Part shown: positions 8,263-14,875 of the stretch, in pieces
How the letters are laid out: each line of letters starts with the position of its first letter
Position numbering within the stretch: position 1 is the stretch's first letter
Notes under the pieces: model-generated
The model's database searches: none
What the model saw: only the letters and a program-made list of their open reading frames with translations
What the model was told of the DNA's origin: nothing
Made by a program: the position numbers and the translations under genes
NCBI GenBank assembly: GCA_964372465.1
Contig: CAYJRA010000009.1
Location: 1 to 27,916 of the forward strand
DNA length: 27,916 bases
Source: JAGVVZ01 sp964372465
Lineage (GTDB): Archaea; Aenigmatarchaeota; Aenigmatarchaeia; CG10238-14
Direction: 5' to 3'

Positions 8263-8263
8263 A

Positions 8264-8629
8264 TCAATATCCACGATTAACTATTTTTTTAAGTTGATCA
8301 CGGTGTCTTGACCAGTAATTCTGAGGGATATCATATCCCACTCCTTGCATCATTTCGAGTAATTCGAGCACCGATATTGTGCCTTGAACCGGGAGTTTGT
8401 GTGTTCTATTACTGCCTCTTGGTATGAATTTTACATAGAAAGACCCCGCATCATCTAATCTAGCTGAAGTATCTATTTGAGCCAGTAACTGAACGCATTC
8501 TGATACAACATCATCCATGAATGCTGCAGCTATTTCTGGGGGCGGAAGATAGTATATCCTGCTATTTAATGTGATTGGCACACAGCCGTCATATTTTTGA
8601 TACTCGTCTAATAGGTATGTTAGTCTCAT
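8264..8629 (-). CDS. Hypothetical protein (121 aa), first gene of a two-gene unit
   Basis: I chose the ATG at 8629. A TATA-like region (TTAAATAT/TTTTAAA on the minus strand, about 8643-8660) is centred about 23 nt before it, while the longer reading would start inside this promoter. The product begins MRLTYLLDEYQKYDG and contains PPPEIAAAFMDDVVSECVQL, an acidic helical middle. A GSFYVKFIPRG strand follows, then a basic C-terminus (WSRHRDQLKKIVNRGY). There is no signal peptide, membrane span or known motif. The following hydrolase gene starts at the stop codon, so both are likely co-transcribed. I do not recognise a family. Confidence 0.65.
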   Translation of the reverse strand: MRLTYLLDEYQKYDGCVPITLNSRIYYLPPPEIAAAFMDDVVSECVQLLAQIDTSARLDDAGSFYVKFIPRGSNRTHKLPVQGTISVLELLEMMQGVGYDIPQNYWSRHRDQLKKIVNRGY

Positions 8630-8756
8630 GCAAAAATTAGAGTTTAAAAGATATTTAACAGTTATCTGGATTATCTTTCTATAATAGCTAAATTTCAATG
8701 GAGAAATTCTTTTAAATCAAGTTATACAAAATATAAAATTATTTCTGGCTTCAAAA

Positions 8757-10652
8757 ATGGTGATGATAATATTAGCTGAGACTAGAGTCGTTAAAAGGAA
8801 AGAAGAATATCCAAGATTCGCTTTGACAGACAATGCTTTAATACTTCTTAAACTGAGATATCTCAGAAAGAATGAAAACGGCGAGGTCATAGAAACACTT
8901 GAAGAGATGTTCAGAAGAATTTGCCACACTATAGCTGCAGTAGAAAAACAGTACGGCAAAAGCGATGATGAAATCGGACAAATAGAGGAAGAGTTTTTTG
9001 ACATGCTTACTCGTTTGTATTTCCTTCCTAATTCCCCCACAATAATGAATGCCGGCACTGGAATGGGCCAGCTTTCCGCTTGCAATGTCTTGCCAATAGA
9101 AGATTCGATGGAAGGCATTTTTGATACGATTAAAAATGCTGCTTTAACCCAGAAATCAGGTGGTGGAACAGGATTTTCCTTTTCTAATCTGAGACCAAGA
9201 GGTGATGTAGTCAGATCTACGGGTGGCATAGCAGCCGGTCCAATATTCTTTTTGAATGCATTTGATTCCGCTCTAAGAGGAATAAGGCAGGCGCATAGAA
9301 GGTTTGCAACAAACATGGGTGTATTGAGAGTAGATCATCCAGACATTTATGATTTCATAACAGCCAAGCAAAGGGAAGGGACGATAGCTACGTTTAACAT
9401 ATCTGTTGGTGCGACGGACAAATTCATGTATGCGTTGGAAAATGGCGGTGAATTTGAATTGGTTAACCCAAGGACAAAGAAAATCGATAAGACGGTTTCT
9501 GCTTATGACATATTTAATAAAATTATCGAGAACGCGTGGAGGAATGGTGAACCGGGATTAATATTTCTTGATAGGATCAATTCAACCGAATCCAACCCGA
9601 TACCAAAACTGGGACCAGTCGAAGCAACCAATCCCTGTGGCGAACAAAGCTTGTATTCATACGATTCTTGTAATCTCGGCTCGATAGATGTTTCCAAAAT
9701 GGTGATGACAGAAGACGGAGGCGTGGAAATAAACTGGGATAAATTGAGGGGCATAGTCAGAAAGGCCGTGAGATTTCTCGATAACGTTATTGATGCAAGC
9801 CTGTATCCTCTGAAGGAAACGGAATATATAACGAAAAGGGTTAGAAGGATCGGCTTGGGTGTGATGGGATTTGCTGACATGCTGATTAAAATGGGTGTAC
9901 CTTATGATTCGGAGGAAGCCTTGATAATAGCAGAGCAACTGATGAAATTTATAACAGAAGAAGGAAGGAAAATGTCTGTTGAACTGGGAAAGGAAAGGGG
10001 ATCATTTGCTGAATTTGAAAACAGCATATGGAAGGAACGTGGTTATGAGACTATGAGAAACTCCACCATAACTACAATAGCGCCAACAAGCAATCTCAGC
10101 ATCATCGCCGGATGTTCGCACAGCATCGAGCCTTTGTTTTCTATAACTTATGTCAGAAACGTTGTCAGCAGCCTCGGCACCAATTTAATTGAAACAAACC
10201 CATTGTTTGAAAAAATCGCCAGGGAGAGAGGATTTTATTCTGAAAGGCTTATGAAGGAGGTATTAAGTAAAGGGTCTGTAAAAGATATTCAAGAAACTCT
10301 TGGGGATGTCAGAAGAATTTTCGTGACGTCGCATGACATAACTCCTGAATGGCATGTTAAAATACAAGCAGCCTTTCAAAAATACACAGACAACTGTGTG
10401 TCAAAAACAATCAACTTCCCTCATAATGCAACTTTAAAGGATATTGAAACAGCATATAAGCTGGCATACCAGCTTGGTTGCAAAGGCATCACGGTTTATA
10501 GAGACGGTAGCAGGCAGTTCCAGATAATAAACACGCCTACATCTAGAAGCAAAGCATCCAGCAACGAAGAAGTTCTTGGTATAAAGGAAGAGGAGAAAGT
10601 AGCAGAAGAGCTCGTAGAAAGCACAGGCGGTTGTGCTACCTGCCATTTGTGA
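8757..10652 (+). CDS. nrdJ: Class II (adenosylcobalamin-dependent) ribonucleotide reductase, paralogue 1
   Basis: The protein (631 aa) reduces ribonucleotides to deoxyribonucleotides, probably with coenzyme B12 as radical source. It has the first redox Cys (SACNVLP), the SGGGTGFSFSNLRPRG loop and the catalytic NPCGEQ motif (Asn292, Cys294, Glu296). YDSCNLGSID carries the second redox Cys, and APTSNLSIIAG matches the family's phosphate-binding segment. The C-terminus ends GGCATCHL, with a CxxC pair for re-reduction. There is no N-terminal ATP cone and no intein. Residues 176-187, where relatives have a QGGxRRGANMG segment, read IRQAHRRFATNM, an unusual change at a highly conserved site. The ATG fits a leaderless start, with an AT-rich TATA-like stretch centred near 8730. 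The other reductase in this window is at 14876. Class II is inferred from family resemblance and from the absence of a small-subunit gene. Confidence 0.92.
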   Translation: MVMIILAETRVVKRKEEYPRFALTDNALILLKLRYLRKNENGEVIETLEEMFRRICHTIAAVEKQYGKSDDEIGQIEEEFFDMLTRLYFLPNSPTIMNAGTGMGQLSACNVLPIEDSMEGIFDTIKNAALTQKSGGGTGFSFSNLRPRGDVVRSTGGIAAGPIFFLNAFDSALRGIRQAHRRFATNMGVLRVDHPDIYDFITAKQREGTIATFNISVGATDKFMYALENGGEFELVNPRTKKIDKTVSAYDIFNKIIENAWRNGEPGLIFLDRINSTESNPIPKLGPVEATNPCGEQSLYSYDSCNLGSIDVSKMVMTEDGGVEINWDKLRGIVRKAVRFLDNVIDASLYPLKETEYITKRVRRIGLGVMGFADMLIKMGVPYDSEEALIIAEQLMKFITEEGRKMSVELGKERGSFAEFENSIWKERGYETMRNSTITTIAPTSNLSIIAGCSHSIEPLFSITYVRNVVSSLGTNLIETNPLFEKIARERGFYSERLMKEVLSKGSVKDIQETLGDVRRIFVTSHDITPEWHVKIQAAFQKYTDNCVSKTINFPHNATLKDIETAYKLAYQLGCKGITVYRDGSRQFQIINTPTSRSKASSNEEVLGIKEEEKVAEELVESTGGCATCHL

Positions 10653-10740
10653 AGCATGTTTTATATTTGATCCAATTCTATCGTATGTTGAGGTTTAGCT
10701 TAACTAAAAGAATTTAAGATTATTTATGATTAGATAGCAT

Positions 10741-11361
10741 ATGCAAGCCACAAAAGACGTCAAAATTTGCACAGAACCTTCTGTCATTCAAGATGCATTG
10801 CAAGGAATGAAAACACCAGAATTATCTCCGAATATTTTTGAGTGTTTGCTTCATGTTTTTAATTTGCATCCTAGTATAGCAGAACCAAGAGCTGAGTGGC
10901 TTAACTTGCATGCTGGAGATGCTTATGTATTAATGGAGATGGTTCTTCCAGCTTTGGCGTGGAGGCCGTATGTTACTAATGTGGAAACCAACAGAGCAAA
11001 GCACAAAGATTACGGCATTGATTCTCAAAATGGTATGGGAAGAGCCAAGTTTCTTCCCTATAAAGCCGAAGAATATGTATCAAACTCAGGATACAGATTC
11101 GAGTTAATTTTGGCTATTTTGCCCAGTGACTTGAGGTTCGTTCCAGTATTAAATGGTGTGGCGAGAAATGCAAATCCAGGTGGGGCTGTTCTAATTTATA
11201 CAGACTATTCATCGGATGAGCAACCAGCTTTGGAAGCTTATGGTTATGAGACGTATACTAATGGATGTTCGATAGTTGTCGGGTATAAGCCTCAGACAAA
11301 AACGGTCAAGGAGCCTAGAGTCACTTCATACAAAGCTCGGGAAATTTTGGGATTAAAATAA
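10741..11361 (+). CDS. Hypothetical protein with a methyltransferase-like (Rossmann) fold
   Basis: The 206-aa product shows the strand-helix rhythm of a class I methyltransferase. WLNLHAGDAYVLMEM stands where motif I would be. YVTNVETNRAKH is like a second strand with an acidic tip, FELILAILPS like strand 4, and ANPGGAVLIYTDY like strand 5. The glycine-rich SAM loop is not canonical (HAGDA instead of GxGxG), so binding of S-adenosylmethionine is uncertain and the protein may be a degenerate or divergent member. A TATA-like stretch about 20-25 nt before the ATG suggests a leaderless mRNA. There are no neighbours on the same strand close enough for an operon. The fold call is an inference from pattern only. 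Confidence 0.6.
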   Translation: MQATKDVKICTEPSVIQDALQGMKTPELSPNIFECLLHVFNLHPSIAEPRAEWLNLHAGDAYVLMEMVLPALAWRPYVTNVETNRAKHKDYGIDSQNGMGRAKFLPYKAEEYVSNSGYRFELILAILPSDLRFVPVLNGVARNANPGGAVLIYTDYSSDEQPALEAYGYETYTNGCSIVVGYKPQTKTVKEPRVTSYKAREILGLK

Positions 11362-11392
11362 TAGACGTAGATTTCTTTTAATGGGTATTATT

Positions 11393-11902
11393 CTAACCTT
11401 TTACCAGAGATCTATGTTCCTGTCTAAATTCTTCAGGCATGTCATCAGTTATTTTTAGGTTTTTAAGATCGCCTTCTTGATAAGGCGGTTCACATATTTC
11501 AATGAATGTCAACTGCCCATTACCAGCTCTCCAAAATTGATAACATCCAGCTGCATAATCTATTCTTAAATTATATTGGCTTGAGTCTCTTCCATTATAT
11601 GGAATTCTTTCCAAACCTATGCCGGGACGCCAGATTACAAATTCACCTTCTCCCCTCATGGGATAATCGCTTATCCTACCAGTTCTTTTTACAAATTGGG
11701 GAGGCGTTGTTGAATTGGGATATACAGTAGCTTTAGCAACATCCATTCTATCTCTGCGTTCTCCGACAAATCGGGCTGTTTGAACTCTATATCCATAGCC
11801 AGGTTCAGTTGTTTCGTCTACTAATGGATCTATTTCATAAAGCTGACCTTCAAGTTCTAGAAATTTTCCATCCAAATTTGTTCTACCGATAATTCCAACC
11901 AT
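11393..11902 (-). CDS. Cupin-like protein lacking the usual metal-binding histidines
   Basis: The 169-aa protein has two segments like the cupin motifs. The first is YPNSTTPPQF followed by GEGEFVIW. The second is YAAGCYQFWRAGNGQLTFIEICEPPY, which matches the usual pattern of glycine, aromatic/His, gap, then L-T-F-I-E-I-C-x-P-P-Y. In typical cupins the first motif carries His-x-His and the second a His; here Gln stands in their place, so a bound metal is unlikely. It may bind a ligand without catalysis. The N-terminal 55 residues have no recognisable motif. The ATG at 11902 has a TATA-like box (CTATAAAATAAAT on the minus strand) about 23 nt upstream. Confidence in the ORF is high, in the fold moderate. 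Confidence 0.65.
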   Translation of the reverse strand: MVGIIGRTNLDGKFLELEGQLYEIDPLVDETTEPGYGYRVQTARFVGERRDRMDVAKATVYPNSTTPPQFVKRTGRISDYPMRGEGEFVIWRPGIGLERIPYNGRDSSQYNLRIDYAAGCYQFWRAGNGQLTFIEICEPPYQEGDLKNLKITDDMPEEFRQEHRSLVKG

Positions 11903-12007
11903 GAAATACTTGATTTATTTTATAGATTTAAGTCTATGGCGTTGCCAAAAATTTTGTGCAACTTAAAATCTACAACAATATTATTGTTACTACTATATAA
12001 TAGAAAT

Positions 12008-12017
12008 GTTTATAAAT
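12008..12017 (+). promoter_or_regulatory. TATA-like box for the 170-aa orphan gene
   Basis: TTTATAAAT is centred about 26 nt before the ATG at 12039, with no Shine-Dalgarno sequence between. This is one of the clearest leaderless promoters in the window. Confidence 0.6.
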
Positions 12018-12038
12018 CACTAATTTCATTATTTCCTT

Positions 12039-12551
12039 ATGATAGGAGATGATACAGTACGGTCAAGAGGAGTATTGAGATATAACGGTTTTCCTGTAAA
12101 AGCATACCCATTTGCGGAGGATTTTGATAGATTATACGGAACTACAGAAGAAGCATTAAGAGAGATTGCTGATTCTATAACCTCATTACCTGGTATTATG
12201 AATAACCCTATTAATAGCCATCCTTGCTTATATGCATTGTCATTTCCCTGGGGATATATGGAACGTGGTGGTCCAGTGAGATGTGTCGATTGGTATGGAT
12301 TTGAATTTGATAAAGAGTGGGATAAATGTAATCCAGAATGGAGAGCAACAATATTTAGAGGAGGTCGCTATGATCCCGACAGCACAGAAGGTTGTGAAAC
12401 AGGATTGATGATATTGGGAGATGAAGGAAAGCTCAGAAGAGTGGTAGTCGCAAATATGGGTGATCTTGAACAATATCTAAGGCAATGGGCGAATATCGGA
12501 TATCTCGGGCCAATCGACCCAAGGATTGCTAATCTTGAGATTAAGAAATAA
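12039..12551 (+). CDS. Hypothetical protein (170 aa)
   Basis: This is a soluble, acidic, aromatic-rich protein. An N-terminal part (RSRGVLRYNGFPVKAYPF) is followed by a helical segment (EEALREIADSITSLPG). A strand-rich middle contains four cysteines and many Trp/Gly residues (FPWGYMERGGPVRCVDWYGFEF, FRGGRYDPDSTEGCETG). It ends with a helix (DLEQYLRQW). I see no signal peptide or membrane span and do not recognise a family. A strong TATA-like box gives a leaderless start at the ATG. A T-rich tract after the stop would end the transcript, so the gene is probably monocistronic. Confidence 0.75.
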   Translation: MIGDDTVRSRGVLRYNGFPVKAYPFAEDFDRLYGTTEEALREIADSITSLPGIMNNPINSHPCLYALSFPWGYMERGGPVRCVDWYGFEFDKEWDKCNPEWRATIFRGGRYDPDSTEGCETGLMILGDEGKLRRVVVANMGDLEQYLRQWANIGYLGPIDPRIANLEIKK

Positions 12552-12572
12552 ATTATACAGTTTGTTTAATAG

Positions 12573-12600
12573 GTTTTAATTCCTTTATTATTCTTTTTAT
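12573..12600 (+). terminator. T-rich terminator after the 170-aa orphan gene
   Basis: Several T clusters (TTTT, CCTTT, CTTTTT) follow the stop codon within 50 nt, without a strong stem. This form is typical of archaeal intrinsic termination. Confidence 0.4.
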
Positions 12601-12632
12601 TAAAAAACTCAATAATTATAATAGGTGTTCCT

Positions 12633-13895
12633 TTGGGCGTCAACAAGATTGTCGTAGGCATGATACTGATAGTCATACCGATAATGGCATTGATGCTCTT
12701 CTTCTACCTTGCATGGCAAAGCGCTCCAAGATACTGCTGGGAAAATCTCAATGCAGAGAAGGATATCATACTGAGCTCATTAAGATCATGCGTTGTCAAA
12801 TGCTGGAGCAAGAACAATCTAGGATTGGATCTAGCAACGGATGATTGCAATACCATCAGTCTTATTGTCAAGGATAAGCCGATAAGCAAAGAAGATATGG
12901 AGGGATTGGAAAAGTATGTGAGATCATATCTAGATCCAGTCCTGATCGAAAACACAGAATATAAAATAAAAATCAGATACAACCACACAGGAAAGGAAAT
13001 AGCATTTGTCAATGTGGGTGTATGTGGCAACAAGATAATAGAAAAAGGAGAAAGATGCGAAGAAGCAGATATGAGCAAATGCAAAGATTCTGATTACAGC
13101 TATGGCCTATGCACTACGAATAAACAATGTTCTAGTTGCTTATGCACGGGTGATTTGGACTGCAATATTCAAGCTTGTGCCGGCGGAACACCAACAAAAC
13201 AGAATCCAGATACAAACAGTGATTGGTGCAAGTACTGCAAATCGGCTGATGAGAAGACATTATGCAACGATCAAAAGGATAATGACTGTGATGGAAATGT
13301 TGATGGCGATGATTCAGATTGCAAAAAATCAACGACATCATCATGCCCGGTTTTGCCATGCGGTCTTGGATCAAATTTAGTGAGAGTTGAGGTTAAGACA
13401 GAGAAGAAGGGCGCTTGTGAGAATAGAGGATCTTGCTGTAATGATGGCATACCACTGAACTGCGAGTGGGGTGATAGAGGCATATGCACGCCGGAAGAAT
13501 GCGAAAAGGAAGAATGGGAGCCGGGAAATAGGTGTGGCCTCTATTTTAACAATAGGGGAAGCCATGTGGATAAGATTCAAATTGTGGATCAAACTGCAGG
13601 CGGCAGTTCTCCTGTTTGTGATTGTGGAGTACAAAAAGACGAGGAGGGAAGGTGCATGGGAAGCAGCGAAGACGGCAATTTTGTATTTTACCTTCCTGCA
13701 GATTCTCACGAGTATCTGATATGCGCTCATAAAGAACATTGGGGCGTATGCGAAAGCAATAACTGCATCGGCATAACGCCTCAGCCGGGTGATGTTACTT
13801 ATCATATCAAGATGGTTACTTATTGCGAGGTAGATCCAAAAATACCATGCGAAGTCCAGAAATCATCAGTAGACTGTTCCAAATCCAAAAAATAA
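12633..13895 (+). CDS. Membrane-anchored, Cys-rich surface protein with MopE-like metal-binding motif
   Basis: The 420-aa protein has one N-terminal hydrophobic helix (about residues 6-29, VVGMILIVIPIMALMLFFYLA) and then a long extracytoplasmic part with many cysteines. Residues 211-230 (CNDQKDNDCDGNVDGDDSDC) match the Cys/Asp repeat known from MopE and many archaeal and bacterial secreted proteins, which probably binds calcium or another metal. Other paired cysteines (CPVLPCG, CENRGSCC, CDCGVQ) suggest disulfides. The part before about residue 130 resembles proteins tethered by an N-terminal pilin-like helix. The start is a TTG at 12633, with GGTG 6 nt upstream as a weak ribosome-binding site. 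It converges with the membrane protein at 13897, leaving a single base between the two genes. The role is probably at the cell surface; the exact function is unknown. Confidence 0.8.
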   Translation: MGVNKIVVGMILIVIPIMALMLFFYLAWQSAPRYCWENLNAEKDIILSSLRSCVVKCWSKNNLGLDLATDDCNTISLIVKDKPISKEDMEGLEKYVRSYLDPVLIENTEYKIKIRYNHTGKEIAFVNVGVCGNKIIEKGERCEEADMSKCKDSDYSYGLCTTNKQCSSCLCTGDLDCNIQACAGGTPTKQNPDTNSDWCKYCKSADEKTLCNDQKDNDCDGNVDGDDSDCKKSTTSSCPVLPCGLGSNLVRVEVKTEKKGACENRGSCCNDGIPLNCEWGDRGICTPEECEKEEWEPGNRCGLYFNNRGSHVDKIQIVDQTAGGSSPVCDCGVQKDEEGRCMGSSEDGNFVFYLPADSHEYLICAHKEHWGVCESNNCIGITPQPGDVTYHIKMVTYCEVDPKIPCEVQKSSVDCSKSKK

Positions 13896-13896
13896 G

Positions 13897-14313
13897 CTAG
13901 CGGCTCTTGCGGTGTTTTGTTTTTCTGAATCTCTTGATGACAAGCTCGACAAACCAGCAAATTATGTAGGAGAGCAGGAACAAATACAGCAGGATGAGCA
14001 GTAACACTATGGCATAATCTATTATAGGCGGTATTATCAATCCTTTGCTTGCAAGAGATGTTTCCAGAGATAGTGAGCCGTACCAGATAAACAGTACTGG
14101 GTTCATAACTATATTGGATAGCACGGGTTGCAGTACTAGTGAAGCTGGGTTGTTGCCTATAACCAACGCACAGTAAAATTTGTTCTTAACGATTGATGCA
14201 GGATCATTATACCACAATTCAAAGCAGTCTAACATATAGAAAAAGAAAACAGTCAATACAACGCTTGACACAAGTTTCCATTTATTCGTCTCTAAAATTT
14301 CTTTCCACTTCAC
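13897..14313 (-). CDS. Small integral membrane protein (138 aa)
   Basis: The protein has a first membrane helix at about 14-29, a hydrophobic stretch at about 58-80 and a strong helix at about 97-122 (AIVLLLILLYLFLLSYIICWFVELVI). A basic tail (KRFRKTKHRKSR) that should stay in the cytoplasm follows. The loop FELWYNDPASIVKNKFYC between the first two helices carries cysteines. The start is a GTG at 14313, as no ATG lies before the first helix. The family is unknown. It is tail to tail with the Cys-rich surface protein and probably a separate unit. Confidence 0.7.
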   Translation of the reverse strand: MKWKEILETNKWKLVSSVVLTVFFFYMLDCFELWYNDPASIVKNKFYCALVIGNNPASLVLQPVLSNIVMNPVLFIWYGSLSLETSLASKGLIIPPIIDYAIVLLLILLYLFLLSYIICWFVELVIKRFRKTKHRKSR

Positions 14314-14362
14314 AATAAATATTTAGTTAATCCTGTTAATAATGTTTTTCGTTTATTTATTT

Positions 14363-14641
14363 TTAGTGATACCCGTTGAAACAGTTAATATCATTCCAAC
14401 CATATCCCAGTACTACTCCTGATAATTCTCCATTACCTTCAAGTAAACAGGAAAACCTTGAAAATTTTCCTCTATATGACTTCCCATCGTATGAGAACTG
14501 AAATTTTCTTAAGCAACCTTCGAAATTATGATTATCTAGCCTTGGTAGATTTTCTGGGATCACTACTGTTATCTGTAAAGATTGACCACCATAGCTGTAA
14601 TTTTTTAGAATAGGAATTGATGTATTATAATTTATACCCAT
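14363..14641 (-). CDS. Small hypothetical protein (92 aa)
   Basis: This is a strand-rich 92-aa protein, beginning MGINYNTSIPILKNYSYGG and ending with GYGWNDINCFNGYH. It has three cysteines and many Gly/Asn/Tyr residues, and no signal peptide or membrane span. Its ATG has an AT-rich TATA-like stretch about 25 nt upstream with a small inverted repeat between the two. It lies upstream of, but about 50 nt away from, the membrane protein on the same strand. I do not recognise a family. Confidence 0.55.
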   Translation of the reverse strand: MGINYNTSIPILKNYSYGGQSLQITVVIPENLPRLDNHNFEGCLRKFQFSYDGKSYRGKFSRFSCLLEGNGELSGVVLGYGWNDINCFNGYH

Positions 14642-14645
14642 TTAT

Positions 14646-14661
14646 ATCACTTAATAGTGAT
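14646..14661 (-). promoter_or_regulatory. Inverted repeat between TATA box and start of the 92-aa ORF
   Basis: ATCACT (14646-14651) and AGTGAT (14656-14661) form 6-bp arms around TAAT. They sit where RNA polymerase would cover the start site of the minus-strand gene, a typical place for a repressor operator. A 6-bp arm can arise by chance in such AT-rich DNA. Confidence 0.3.
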
Positions 14662-14875
14662 TAATATATTATATTTAAAATTTTGTATTATAAAAACATT
14701 GAATTTGTTATATAGCTATTGTTTTTATCGCTTTTTTGATCTTTGAAATTATTCAGAGTTATTTTTATGAAAACAAATTAACTGCTTGTTAGTAATAGTT
14801 CAAATAAAATGAAGAAATCATTATAAATCGAATTTTGTAAAATACTTATACAGTTGTAGTTGTTTTTGCTTTGGG

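Noticed and set aside
8717..9316. A 199-aa ORF antisense to reductase paralogue 1
   Set aside because: It mirrors the well-conserved reductase coding sequence and has no family resemblance of its own.
13377..13805. A 142-aa ORF antisense to the Cys-rich surface protein
   Set aside because: The sense frame has a membrane helix and a recognisable Cys/Asp motif. The antisense frame has none and starts inside it.
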